A stretch of DNA of 17,574 nucleotides from positions 1-17,574 of the forward strand of contig JACCVK010000015.1 of NCBI GenBank assembly GCA_013698195.1. Direction: 5' to 3'. Below, in pieces: positions 1 through 7,188 of the stretch; within the stretch, counting starts at the first letter, position 1, and the number at the start of each line of letters is the position of its first letter. The position numbers were made by a program, and so were the translations under genes. The notes beneath the pieces were generated by a model that had not been told where the DNA came from, did not search any database, and saw only the letters and a program-made list of their open reading frames with translations. The stretch is from Actinomycetota bacterium (lineage in GTDB: Bacteria > Actinomycetota > Thermoleophilia > Gaiellales > Gaiellaceae).

Positions 1-191
1 CCGTCGCCCAGAGGCGCGGCCAGGGCCGCGTTCACGCGTCGGTGCTGATCGATGAGCGAGAGTCCGTCGAAGTCCGCGCTCTCGACGTTCACCTGGAAGT
101 GATCGCCGGTTCCCGTGCGGTCAAGGACGGTGAGCTCGACGGCGTCGGGAAATGCCTGCTGGAGCAGCGCGCGAATCGACTCGGCCTCCAC
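1..191 (-). CDS. bolA: BolA family protein (partial, 3' end outside window)
   Basis: Reading leftward from about 200 gives a protein with LLQQAFPDAVELTVLD, then GTGDHFQVNVESADFDG and LSLIDQHRRVNAAL. This is the normal order of the BolA/IbaG fold, including the GDHF strand and the QRH/QHR-like helix start. BolA proteins work with monothiol glutaredoxins in iron-sulfur cluster trafficking or, in some bacteria, bind DNA; no glutaredoxin gene is visible here. The coding sequence runs off the left edge after about 64 residues, while the family is usually 80-105 long. An ATG lies at 200, but I prefer the in-frame GTG at 191 because a TACGAT hexamer (199-204) then sits 7 nt upstream, as at other heads in this window. 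It is divergent from the LiaF-like gene, with only 35 bp between start codons. Confidence 0.85.
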   Translation of the reverse strand, partial: MEAESIRALLQQAFPDAVELTVLDRTGTGDHFQVNVESADFDGLSLIDQHRRVNAALAAPLGD

Positions 192-198
192 GGCGGCC

Positions 199-204
199 AT
201 CGTA
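199..204 (-). promoter_or_regulatory. -10 hexamer of leaderless bolA promoter
   Basis: On the minus strand this reads TACGAT and is followed after 7 nt by GTG at 191. The same hexamer and spacing precede the peptidase gene at 12962. No Shine-Dalgarno sequence is present. Assignment as a promoter is inference from the repeated geometry. Confidence 0.5.
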
Positions 205-212
205 TCCGCCGG

Positions 213-218
213 TAGGCT
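213..218 (+). promoter_or_regulatory. -10 hexamer of leaderless promoter, LiaF-like gene
   Basis: TAGGCT lies 8 nt before the ATG at 227. The 12-nt string CCGGTAGGCTCG recurs exactly at 7173-7184, again with 8 nt between hexamer and ATG. No ribosome site fits between hexamer and start. It is back-to-back with the bolA hexamer, 8 bp apart. Confidence 0.55.
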
Positions 219-226
219 CGCCACCG

Positions 227-679
227 ATGGGCCTTGTACGTGCGTCTGGTTTGCTCGGTCTCGGCGCGTTGGCAGGTATCGCCGGCGCGGCCCGCCTGCT
301 GCGTCATGCGGTTCCCTCGCGTGGCGATGCAGAGAGCGACGAGGTCGCGCTGGCTGCGATCTTCGACGGTGTGAACCTCAAGAGCCGATCGCAGTCATGG
401 AGCGGTGGCTCGATGTTCTCGTGGTTCGGAGGAATCGCCGTCGACCTTCGCGAGGCGCAGCTCGCGACAGATGCACGACTGTCCTTACACTCGCTCCTCG
501 GCGGCATCGCCATCAGGATTCCGCCGGGCTGGCGCGTCGAGTCGAAGCTACGTTCGATCGCCGGAGGCGTCGCGATCGATGCGCCGGAGCCGGAGGATCC
601 CGCTGCACCAACGCTCGTCCTCGAAGGCATGGCCGTGCTCGGCGGCATCGCCGTGGGGACGAAGCCGCCCGGACCGTAG
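227..679 (+). CDS. LiaF-like C-terminal domain protein with N-terminal membrane anchor
   Basis: A 150-aa protein. Residues about 5-25 are hydrophobic (LLGLGALAGIAGAARLL), a likely single membrane segment or uncleaved signal. The rest carries the pattern typical of the LiaF/DUF2154 C-terminal domain: repeated FGGI/LGGI strands (WFGGIAVDLREA, LLGGIAIRIPPGWRVE, IAGGVAID, VLGGIAVG), here after a DGVNLKSRSQSW stretch. In Firmicutes LiaF modulates a cell-envelope-stress two-component system; actinobacterial proteins of this type are mostly uncharacterised, so a sensory or scaffold role at the membrane is only inferred. A longer reading from 152 is possible, but it would place the promoter hexamer inside the gene, so I chose ATG 227. 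Its TAG stop overlaps the GTG of the next gene by one base (TAGTG), which suggests translational coupling. Confidence 0.7.
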   Translation: MGLVRASGLLGLGALAGIAGAARLLRHAVPSRGDAESDEVALAAIFDGVNLKSRSQSWSGGSMFSWFGGIAVDLREAQLATDARLSLHSLLGGIAIRIPPGWRVESKLRSIAGGVAIDAPEPEDPAAPTLVLEGMAVLGGIAVGTKPPGP

Positions 680-1557
680 TGGCGCGCCGCGTCGCCCGAT
701 TCGTCGCATCGCTTCCCGAGCGAGTCGTGCGTGCGGTCGCAGCTTCTCTCGGCGGAACGGTGCACGAGGCAGCGGAGCTCCTCCTGCCACGACTCGTACG
801 GCGATCGCGGCTCTACGAGGCGACCGCGAAGAACCTCCTGCGCATCACCGTCGAGCTCGTCGGTGGCGTCGATCGCGGGGAGAACGCGGCTGCGGGCGAG
901 GTCGAGCCGTCGCCTGGGAAGCTCGCAATGCGCAAGGGCGCCGGAAACGCGGTCGAGCTCGGGTCGATCCTTGCCTTCGGCTTTTCGCCGCTCTGGCTCC
1001 TGGCCGGGGCCGCCGACGTCACTCGAGGGACGCGGGTCTACCTCGACGCGCTCGTCGCGGAGCTGAAGGAAGCCCGCATCATCGCGACGGACGCCGATCT
1101 CGCCTCAGTCGACGAGCTACTTGCCGCGCTCGAGGGCGCGAGCGGGACGAGTGCCAGGCTGATCGACATCCCACCGCTCGAGGTGGAAGCGCTGAAGGAG
1201 TCGCTCGCCGACCTCCGCGAGAACGCCCAGAGCCTTCCACTACCGGCCGAGCTCGCAGCGGCGTACTCCGGCCTGGTACGCGAAGCCGACCGAGAGGAGA
1301 GGAGCCTGCTCGAGGTCTCTGCCGGGATCGGCCTGGCCTTCCTGAGCTCCGCTCGCAAGGTCGGACGGCAGCACGTGCTCGAGCCGTACTCGGAAGATCT
1401 GAAGCCAGTTCGGAACGAGGGCTTTGCGTCGTACGCCCTCCGTGTCGGTCGCCCGTATGCGGACGCCGTGGTTCGTCATTTCGACCCGAGCCGCGAGACG
1501 CTCACCGACCGGGGCATCGACCGGCTGGCCGGCTCGAAGCTGCTTGAATCGAGAGCA
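679..1557 (+). CDS. Uncharacterised protein, open reading frame continuous with aconitase
   Basis: I do not recognise this family. From GTG 679 the frame encodes about 293 residues rich in Ala, Leu, Arg and Glu, with a moderately hydrophobic stretch (LGSILAFGFSPLWLLAGAADV, about residues 94-114), leucine-rich helices (VEALKESLADLRENAQSLPL) and a more conserved-looking C-terminal part (RSLLEVSAGIGLAFLSS, then PYADAVVRHFDPS). The start overlaps the stop of the LiaF-like gene. There is no stop codon before the aconitase start: the frame runs through RLAGSKLLESRA straight into the aconitase N-terminus. The product is therefore either a 1215-aa fusion, or two proteins with internal re-initiation at 1558, or the stop was lost by a small indel or sequence error. 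The end given here is the base before the aconitase ATG. Confidence 0.5.
1544..1549 (+). promoter_or_regulatory. Possible weak -10 (TTGAAT) for leaderless aconitase start
   Basis: TTGAAT is followed after 8 nt by ATG 1558, the spacing seen at 213-227 and 7175-7189. The hexamer is a poorer match than the TANNNT elements elsewhere, so this is a weak call. If real, it would give aconitase its own transcript from inside the preceding frame. Confidence 0.25.
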
Positions 1558-4326
1558 ATGGCTCATCCGGACAGCTTTGGAGCACGTTCTCGGCTCGCGG
1601 TCGGCGAGCGCGAGGTCGAACTCTTTCGCCTGGACGCGCTCCAAGAGCGATTCGACGTGCTCCGGCTCCCGTACACGCTGCGGATCCTGCTCGAGAACGT
1701 TCTTCGCAACGAAGACGGGGTCACGGTCACCGCCGCAGACGTCGAGGCCGTCGCCGGCTGGGTCGCCGCTGCCGCGCCGTCGCAGGCGATCTCGTTCAGA
1801 CCCGGGCGCGTGTTGCACCAAGACTTCACGGGCGTCCCAGCGATCGTGGACCTGGCTGCGATGCGAAACGCGATGAGCGAGCTCGGCGGCGATGCCGGAA
1901 AGATAAATCCGCTGCTCCCGTCGGAGCTCGTGATCGACCACTCCGTGCAGGTGGACGAGTACGCAACGCCGTTCGCGATGCGGCACAACTCCGAGCTCGA
2001 GTTCGAGCGCAACCGCGAGCGCTACGCGTTCCTCCGCTGGGGTCAGGGCGGCTTCGTCAACTTCAAAGTCGTCCCACCGGCCACCGGCATCGTGCACCAG
2101 GTCAATCTGGAGTTCCTCGCGCGGGTCGTGGACGAGCGGGACGGTGTGGCGTTCCCGGACACCCTCCTCGGAACGGATTCGCACACGACGATGATCAACG
2201 GGCTCGGTGTATTGGGCTGGGGAGTCGGCGGGATCGAGGCGGAGGCCGCGACGCTCGGCGAAGCGGTCTCGATGCTCGTGCCGCAGGTGGTCGGCTTCAA
2301 GCTCATGGGTGAGCTGCCCGAAGGCGCCACGGCGACGGATCTCGTGCTGACCGTTACCGAGACGCTGCGCGCGACCGGAGTTGTCGGCAAGTTCGTCGAG
2401 TATTTCGGGCACGGCCTCGCCAGCCTGCCGCTCGCCGACCGCGCGACGATCGGAAACATGTCTCCCGAGTACGGCGCGACGTGCGGGTTCTTTCCCGTCG
2501 ACGCCGAGACACTTCGCTACCTCCGCCTCACCGGCCGGCCGGCCGAGCGGATCGCGCTCGTCGAGGCCTACTGCAAAGAGAACGCCCTCTGGCACGACCC
2601 TGACGAGCCGGCGACATATACGCAGATAGTCGAGCTCGACCTCTCGACCGTGGAGCCCTCGCTGGCCGGGCCCCGCCGGCCGCAGGATCGCGTGCCCTTG
2701 CGGGCTGCGAAGGAGGAGTTTCTCGCTGCGCTGCCGACCTTCGGAATCGACTACGGAAACTCCCAGGACGCGGCGGTCGCCGAGACGTTCCCGGCCAGCG
2801 ACCCGCCGGCGCAGACGTCTCCCGGGCACCGAGAGATCGAGCGAGGCGCGGTTGTCGCCGTACCCGATGTGGGCGTCCTCGAGCACGGGGGCGTCGAGGT
2901 GACGTACGAGGGCGAGACGTTCCAGCTCGACCACGGATCGGTCGTGATTGCCGCGATCACCTCCTGCACGAACACCTCCAACCCCGCCGTCATGGTCGGG
3001 GCAGGTCTCCTCGCGAAGAACGCAGTAGAACGCGGTCTCTCGCGCAAGCCATGGGTGAAGTCGAGCCTCGCGCCCGGCTCGAAGGTCGTGACGCAGTACT
3101 ACGACAAAGCGGGACTCACGTCGTACCTCGAGCAGCTCGGCTTCTACACAGTCGGGTATGGCTGCACGACCTGCATCGGGAACTCCGGGCCGCTGCCCGA
3201 GGTGATCTCGCGCGCGATCGCCGAGACCGACCTCGTCACCTGCGCGGTGCTCTCCGGCAACCGGAACTTCGAGGCGCGGATCCACCCCGAGGTGAAGGCG
3301 AACTACCTCGCCTCGCCGCCCCTCGTCGTCGCCTACGCGCTCGTCGGGCGCATGGATGTCGACCTTCTCACCGAGCCGCTCGGCGTCGGGAAGGACGGCA
3401 GCGATGTCTACCTCGCAGATGTCTGGCCGTCGCCCGTGGACGTGCAGCGGACGATCGAGGCCACCATCGACGAGGAGATGTACCGGACGACGTACGCGGA
3501 CGTCTTCACGGGCGACGAGACGTGGCGCACGCTGCCCATTCCCGAGGGTGAGCTGTTTGCCTGGGACCCCGCGTCGACGTATGTTCGGCGCCCGCCGTAC
3601 TTCGACGGGATGCCACCCGAGCCGCAGACGGTCGAGGATGTCGTCGGGGCGCGCTGTCTCGTTTCCGTCGGCGACTCGGTGACGACCGATCACATCTCGC
3701 CCGCAGGCGCGATCAAGCTCGACTCGCCCGCGGGCCGGTACCTCGTCGAGCACGGCGTCGAGAGGAAGGACTTCAACTCATACGGATCGCGCCGCGGGAA
3801 CCACGAGGTGATGGTCCGTGGCACGTTCGCCAACGTCCGTCTGCGCAATCTGCTCGTTCCCGGCTCGGAGGGCACGTGGACCGTGCATGCCGGGTCGGGT
3901 GAGGAGATGTCGATCTTCGAGGCGGCCGAGCGATATCGCGCCGAGGGCGTGCCGCTGATCGTGCTCGCCGGCAAGGAGTACGGCTCGGGTTCGTCGCGCG
4001 ACTGGGCGGCCAAGGGGCCGAAGCTCCTGGGCGTTTGCGCAGTCATCGCGGAGAGCTACGAGCGGATCCATCGCTCGAACCTGCTGATGATGGGGATCCT
4101 CCCGCTCCAGTTTCTTCCCGGAGAAGGCCGCGAGTCGCTCGGCCTGACGGGTCGCGAGCAGTTCTCGATCGTCGGGGTCGAGGACGGCGAAGCCAGCGAG
4201 GTCACGGTGCGGGCAGACGACAAGGAGTTCCGCGCAACCGTTCGGCTCGACACCTCTCGTGAGCGGGAGTACCTGCGCCACGGCGGGATCCTGCTCTACG
4301 TGCTGCGCAGGCTGCTCGCCGCCTGA
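1558..4326 (+). CDS. acnA: Aconitate hydratase, AcnA type
   Basis: A 922-aa aconitase that interconverts citrate and isocitrate in the TCA cycle in the cytosol. The N-terminus DSFGARSRLAVGEREVELFRLDAL and LPYTLRILLENVLRNEDG is typical of AcnA/IRP-type enzymes. The three Fe-S ligands are C470 (ITSCTNTSNP), C536 and C539 (GYGCTTCIGNSGP). Their spacing of 66 and 3 equals that of E. coli AcnA. Other signatures are LLGTDSHTTMINGLGVLGWG, GDSVTTDHISPAGAI, FNSYGSRRGNHEVM and GKEYGSGSSRDWAAKG. ATG 1558 is chosen because the family N-terminus starts there. The frame is open upstream into the preceding gene. The last 21 codons and stop are copied in the 131-bp duplication that follows. The gene converges on the helicase. 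Confidence 0.95.
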   Translation: MAHPDSFGARSRLAVGEREVELFRLDALQERFDVLRLPYTLRILLENVLRNEDGVTVTAADVEAVAGWVAAAAPSQAISFRPGRVLHQDFTGVPAIVDLAAMRNAMSELGGDAGKINPLLPSELVIDHSVQVDEYATPFAMRHNSELEFERNRERYAFLRWGQGGFVNFKVVPPATGIVHQVNLEFLARVVDERDGVAFPDTLLGTDSHTTMINGLGVLGWGVGGIEAEAATLGEAVSMLVPQVVGFKLMGELPEGATATDLVLTVTETLRATGVVGKFVEYFGHGLASLPLADRATIGNMSPEYGATCGFFPVDAETLRYLRLTGRPAERIALVEAYCKENALWHDPDEPATYTQIVELDLSTVEPSLAGPRRPQDRVPLRAAKEEFLAALPTFGIDYGNSQDAAVAETFPASDPPAQTSPGHREIERGAVVAVPDVGVLEHGGVEVTYEGETFQLDHGSVVIAAITSCTNTSNPAVMVGAGLLAKNAVERGLSRKPWVKSSLAPGSKVVTQYYDKAGLTSYLEQLGFYTVGYGCTTCIGNSGPLPEVISRAIAETDLVTCAVLSGNRNFEARIHPEVKANYLASPPLVVAYALVGRMDVDLLTEPLGVGKDGSDVYLADVWPSPVDVQRTIEATIDEEMYRTTYADVFTGDETWRTLPIPEGELFAWDPASTYVRRPPYFDGMPPEPQTVEDVVGARCLVSVGDSVTTDHISPAGAIKLDSPAGRYLVEHGVERKDFNSYGSRRGNHEVMVRGTFANVRLRNLLVPGSEGTWTVHAGSGEEMSIFEAAERYRAEGVPLIVLAGKEYGSGSSRDWAAKGPKLLGVCAVIAESYERIHRSNLLMMGILPLQFLPGEGRESLGLTGREQFSIVGVEDGEASEVTVRADDKEFRATVRLDTSREREYLRHGGILLYVLRRLLAA

Positions 4327-4331
4327 CTCTC

Positions 4332-4352
4332 CTTGTAACGATCAGTTACAAG
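4332..4352. terminator. Hairpin after aconitase (copy 1), possible bidirectional terminator or operator
   Basis: Arms CTTGTAAC and GTTACAAG, 8 bp and perfect, enclose the 5-nt loop GATCA. It begins 5 bp after the aconitase stop. The stem is AT-rich and no T-run follows, so intrinsic termination is uncertain. A TGTAAC/GTTACA dyad also resembles TetR-family operators. The position between convergent genes favours a 3'-end role. Confidence 0.45.
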
Positions 4353-4462
4353 GGCTCTCGCGGTCGGAGTTGCGATGGCAGCGACAGCGAGGAGCGCAAG
4401 TACCTGCGCCACGGCGGGATCCTGCTCTACGTGCGGCGCAGGCTACTCGCCGCCTGATTCTC

Positions 4463-4483
4463 CTTGTAACGATCAGTTACAAG
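4463..4483. terminator. Hairpin at helicase 3' end (copy 2), identical to copy 1
   Basis: It is identical over 21 bp to 4332-4352, exactly 131 bp downstream. The helicase TAA stop (complement of 4477-4479) lies inside the right arm, so the hairpin is partly coding for the helicase C-terminus. Any terminator function would act at the very end of that mRNA. Confidence 0.45.
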
Positions 4484-5175
4484 CGCCCTCGCGGTCGGAG
4501 TTCCGATGGCAGCGGCAGCGAATGGACGATCACGAGTGTCGTGGTCGGGCGCGTCAACGCGACGTAGAGCTCCTTCAGACCCTGTCCGCCTGCAGCCTCC
4601 TCCACGATGAGCGCCGGCTCGACGACGATGACGTGGTCGAACTCCATCCCCTTGGCCTCGCGCGGCGTCAGCACCGAGACGCGCGTCTCGTCGAAGAGGG
4701 ACACGACGGCCTCGGCTCCGCGCAGTGAGGCAGGGGCGATGACGGCCAGCAGCCCTTCCTCCCCGGCGAGCAGGGAAGCCTCGGCATAGGCCGTCTCGAG
4801 CGGCCGGTCGCCGTGGACGATCCGCGGTGACTCGGCACCGACTCGGTACGCGAGAGGCGGCTCGACATCCGGCGCGATGTGCTCGAGCAGAGGTAGCGCA
4901 AGGGCCATGATCTCTCGCGGGACGCGATAGGCGTGCCGCAGCTCCTCGATCTCGGCGCTCTCGCCTCCGGGCAGAAACGGGAGCAGCTCGTCCCAATGAG
5001 CGTAGGCAACCGGCCCGGTCGACTGGGCGATGTCTCCGAGGATCGTGAAAGAGCCGGCAGCGCGTCGCTCGATCATCCGGAGCTGCATCGGAGTCAGGTC
5101 CTGCGCCTCGTCAACGATGACATGCCCGTATGCGGCCGGCGGGCCGAGCAGCACGCCGCGCGCCTCGTCGATCAA
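4477..5175 (-). CDS. HelD/UvrD-like helicase, C-terminal part (frameshifted gene)
   Basis: This 232-aa reading frame is the second half of a superfamily 1 helicase: Walker B VIVDEAQDLTPMQLRM (motif II, about residue 20), TILGDIAQSTGP (motif III), HAYRVPREIM (motif IV), LTPREAKGMEFDHVIVVEP (motif V) and ELYVALTRPTTTLVIVH (motif VI). The pieces match the HelD-like branch related to helicase IV, whose actinobacterial and Bacillus members release stalled RNA polymerase. It starts at an ATG overlapping the TGA of the N-terminal fragment. That ATG is probably not a natural start, because the coding sense continues upstream in the same frame (GWSDADLGLIDEARG). The domain therefore belongs to the 5172-6407 gene and is separated from it by a one-base frameshift near 5195-5207. 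Confidence 0.8.
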   Translation of the reverse strand: MIDEARGVLLGPPAAYGHVIVDEAQDLTPMQLRMIERRAAGSFTILGDIAQSTGPVAYAHWDELLPFLPGGESAEIEELRHAYRVPREIMALALPLLEHIAPDVEPPLAYRVGAESPRIVHGDRPLETAYAEASLLAGEEGLLAVIAPASLRGAEAVVSLFDETRVSVLTPREAKGMEFDHVIVVEPALIVEEAAGGQGLKELYVALTRPTTTLVIVHSLPLPSELRPRGRL

Positions 5176-6407
5176 GCCGAGGTCCGCGTCGCTCCAGCCG
5201 CTCCGTCCGCCGCTTCCGCGAGATGCTCCCGCGACGCAAGGAGCTGACGCACGAGGCGCTCGGGCTTCGGCGCCGGCCAGACGCGGTCGAGGAAGCGGGT
5301 GAGCACGCCGTCGCGGCGGAGCGCCCGCTCGACCTCGTCGAACGCGCGCACGGCGAGGCCGCCGAGGCGGTCGCCGTAGTCCGCGTAAAAGGTACGGAGA
5401 ACGTTCATCCGGAACTGCTCCCGCGCAGCCGACGAGACCCCGAGCGTCTCTCGGGCATCGCGCAACAGGAGCTCGACCTCATCGGCCTCGACCCCGACGA
5501 ACCGGCCCTCCATCCGCGCGACGAGCTCGGTCGCCACGCCGAGCGAGCGCAGCTCTGCTGCGCGCCGCACGACCTCGGCAATGCGAACGTCCGCCTTCAG
5601 CCGTTGCACATCGAGCGGATCCTCGCGAGTCACGGTCACTCCGGGGACGAGCTCGCCGACGGCGACCTGGTCGACGCTGTCCTCGCCGAGCGAGGGCAAC
5701 ACGTGCGAGACATAGTCCATGAAGATCGGGTTCGGCCCGACCACCAGGATCCGCCGCAGCGTGTCGCGGTGCCCGAACAGGAGGAATGAGGCGCGGTGGA
5801 GACCGACCGCGGTCTTGCCGGTGCCCGGACCGCCCTGGATCACGAGCGGTGGCTCGGGCCCACGCGCGATCAGGCCGTACTGGTCCGCCTGGATCGTGGC
5901 CACGATGTCCCGCATGCGAGAATCGCGGGCGCGCCCGAGCTCCTCGAGGAGGAAGTCGTCCAGGGAGCTCGCCGCGTCGGCGAGCGATCCGTCGAGCGCC
6001 TCGTCGCTGATGCCGGTGAGCGTCCGTCCTCGGAGGCGAAAGCGCCGCCGGAGCGTGACACCGTGCGGTTCGGCAGGCGTCGCCGTGTAGAACGGGCGCG
6101 CGGCGGGTGCCTGCCAGTTGACCAGCAGCACGCCGTCGTCGTCGTGGACCCAGCGGCGGCCGACGTAGAGCGGGTGCTCCACGGAGTCGAGGTCGATGCG
6201 GCCGAAGCAGAGAATCTGCTCTGCAGCGTCGTACGCGGCGAGTCGGCGGTCCACCCACGCCTCGATCTTCCCGGCGGCGATGTCGAAGCCGTCCTCGCCG
6301 ACGCCGGCGGCGTCGACCGTACGGAGCAATGACTGCCGCATGCGCTCGAGACACTCGTACGCGTGATCGAGATAGGCCTGCTCGGCGCGAAGATCCGGGT
6401 GCGCCAT
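5172..6407 (-). CDS. HelD/UvrD-like helicase, N-terminal part with Walker A (frameshifted gene)
   Basis: A 411-aa frame. The N-terminal helical region (YLDHAYECLERMRQSL) resembles the coiled arm of HelD proteins, followed by YVGRRWVHDDDG and LLVNWQAPAARPFYTATPAEP, characteristic of HelD-like proteins. MRDIVATIQADQYGLI precedes the Walker A loop GGPGTGKT (residues 192-199), then LVVGPNPIFMDYVSHVLPSLGE. The frame ends in a low-complexity tail (AADGAAGATRTSA) at the TGA 5172-5174. The expected sequence continues in the neighbouring frame (GWSDADLGLIDEAR), so one base is missing, or two extra, around 5195-5207. Joined, the two parts would make a protein of about 640 aa, in the usual range. The start is 5 bp after the methyltransferase stop, suggesting an operon. 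I cannot tell a pseudogene from a sequencing error. Confidence 0.8.
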   Translation of the reverse strand: MAHPDLRAEQAYLDHAYECLERMRQSLLRTVDAAGVGEDGFDIAAGKIEAWVDRRLAAYDAAEQILCFGRIDLDSVEHPLYVGRRWVHDDDGVLLVNWQAPAARPFYTATPAEPHGVTLRRRFRLRGRTLTGISDEALDGSLADAASSLDDFLLEELGRARDSRMRDIVATIQADQYGLIARGPEPPLVIQGGPGTGKTAVGLHRASFLLFGHRDTLRRILVVGPNPIFMDYVSHVLPSLGEDSVDQVAVGELVPGVTVTREDPLDVQRLKADVRIAEVVRRAAELRSLGVATELVARMEGRFVGVEADEVELLLRDARETLGVSSAAREQFRMNVLRTFYADYGDRLGGLAVRAFDEVERALRRDGVLTRFLDRVWPAPKPERLVRQLLASREHLAEAADGAAGATRTSA

Positions 6408-6412
6408 CGCCG

Positions 6413-7147
6413 CTAACCCTGCTTACGACCGACGAAGATCGCCCAGCCGAGAAGCTCTCGCTGGTGCCTCAGGTAGTTCCGCTTCTCCCGCTCATATCTC
6501 GCACGGATCTCACCGGCGTCGGGATGCTCAGGGGTCGCCGCAAGCCACCGTTCGAGCGCATCCCAGTGCTGCGTCTCGTACCGATCCCAGTCGTCGAGGG
6601 ACGAGTCGAGCATCGAGACGACAGCAAGTCCGCCGCTCTCGATGATGTCCACCGTGCCCTCGAGAGTCGTGAACGGCAGGCTCCGATCCTCGTAGTCTTC
6701 GGGCAGCGGCAAGGACCGCCAGTACGGCTCGCCGACGACGATGTGACCGCCGGGCCGAACCACGGGGTCGAGCGCGTCGAGTGTTCCGCTCAGGCCTCCC
6801 CAAACGAAGCTAGCGCCGAGACAGAGCGCCACGTCGTACGCCTCGGGAGCGAATGTCTCCTTCGACGCGTCGGCCAGCTTGAAGGAAACCCGGTTTGCCA
6901 GCCCCGCCGCAGCGATCCTCGCGTCCGCCACGCCGTGGAAGTCGGGCGAGATCTCGACTCCCTCGATCGCGCACCCGTACGCGCTCGCCAGGAAGAGCGC
7001 GGGGCCGCCTCGTCCCGAGGCGACGTCGAGAACGCGGGAGTCGGGGCCGAGACCAAGCAGACTGCCGGCTTCGAGGATCTTCTCCTTCGAGGTCGGGTTC
7101 TGGAGCTCGTGCGCGGACTCCGCGACGACGAAGTAGCGCGGGATCAC
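6413..7147 (-). CDS. SAM-dependent class I methyltransferase
   Basis: A 244-aa protein from GTG 7147. The SAM-binding motif I is VLDVASGRGG (residues 39-48), followed by the acidic end of strand 2 in GVEIS (E66), a motif II-like DVALCLGASFVWGG, and RPGGHIVVGEPYW (motif III). The C-terminal third (WDRYETQHWDALERWLA, then REKRNYLRHQRELLGWAIFVGRK) is seen in small-molecule methyltransferases of the UbiE/Methyltransf_11 type. The substrate cannot be read from the sequence. A longer frame to 7492 exists but overlaps the divergent permease gene and is compositionally non-coding. The helicase starts 5 bp downstream, so both are probably co-transcribed. The start region is shared with the divergent cytX-like gene. 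Confidence 0.8.
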   Translation of the reverse strand: MIPRYFVVAESAHELQNPTSKEKILEAGSLLGLGPDSRVLDVASGRGGPALFLASAYGCAIEGVEISPDFHGVADARIAAAGLANRVSFKLADASKETFAPEAYDVALCLGASFVWGGLSGTLDALDPVVRPGGHIVVGEPYWRSLPLPEDYEDRSLPFTTLEGTVDIIESGGLAVVSMLDSSLDDWDRYETQHWDALERWLAATPEHPDAGEIRARYEREKRNYLRHQRELLGWAIFVGRKQG

Positions 7148-7153
7148 GCGTGC

Positions 7154-7159
7154 ATTCTC
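7154..7159 (-). promoter_or_regulatory. Possible -10 (GAGAAT) of the methyltransferase/helicase unit
   Basis: On the minus strand GAGAAT is followed after 6 nt by GTG 7147. It keeps only the A2 and T6 positions of the TANNNT pattern, so it is weaker than the others. It faces away from the TAGGCT at 7175-7180, with 15 bp between them. Confidence 0.3.
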
Positions 7160-7174
7160 GCGAAAGCCCGCCGG

Positions 7175-7180
7175 TAGGCT
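7175..7180 (+). promoter_or_regulatory. -10 hexamer of leaderless cytX-like promoter
   Basis: TAGGCT, 8 nt before ATG 7189, sits inside the same CCGGTAGGCTCG string as at 211-220. No Shine-Dalgarno sequence is present. Confidence 0.55.
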
Positions 7181-7188
7181 CGATCGCC

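Larger units (their letters stand above)
4261..4522. repeat. Tandem duplication, 2 x 131 bp, of the aconitase/helicase convergent junction
   Basis: Copy 1 is 4261-4391 and copy 2 is 4392-4522, directly abutting. I count 10 mismatches in 131 positions. Each copy contains the last 21 codons plus stop of aconitase, the 21-bp hairpin, and about the last 14 codons plus stop of the helicase in reverse. Copy 1 serves the functional aconitase end and copy 2 the functional helicase end, so 4353-4455 is a leftover helicase tail followed by a leftover aconitase tail. Both leftovers still read sensibly in frame (helicase tail SLSLPSQLRPREPL; aconitase tail with VRRRLLAA). The hairpins are identical while the flanks differ. 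Either an old tandem duplication or a join of two strain variants during assembly would give this. Confidence 0.9.

Noticed and set aside
1240..3753. 837-aa open frame on the minus strand
   Set aside because: It lies antisense to aconitase, whose frame has full family motifs. The minus frame is Arg/Val-rich without domains, a common shadow in high-GC genes.
4259..4728. Small frames across the 131-bp duplication
   Set aside because: They read the duplicated aconitase and helicase tails out of frame.
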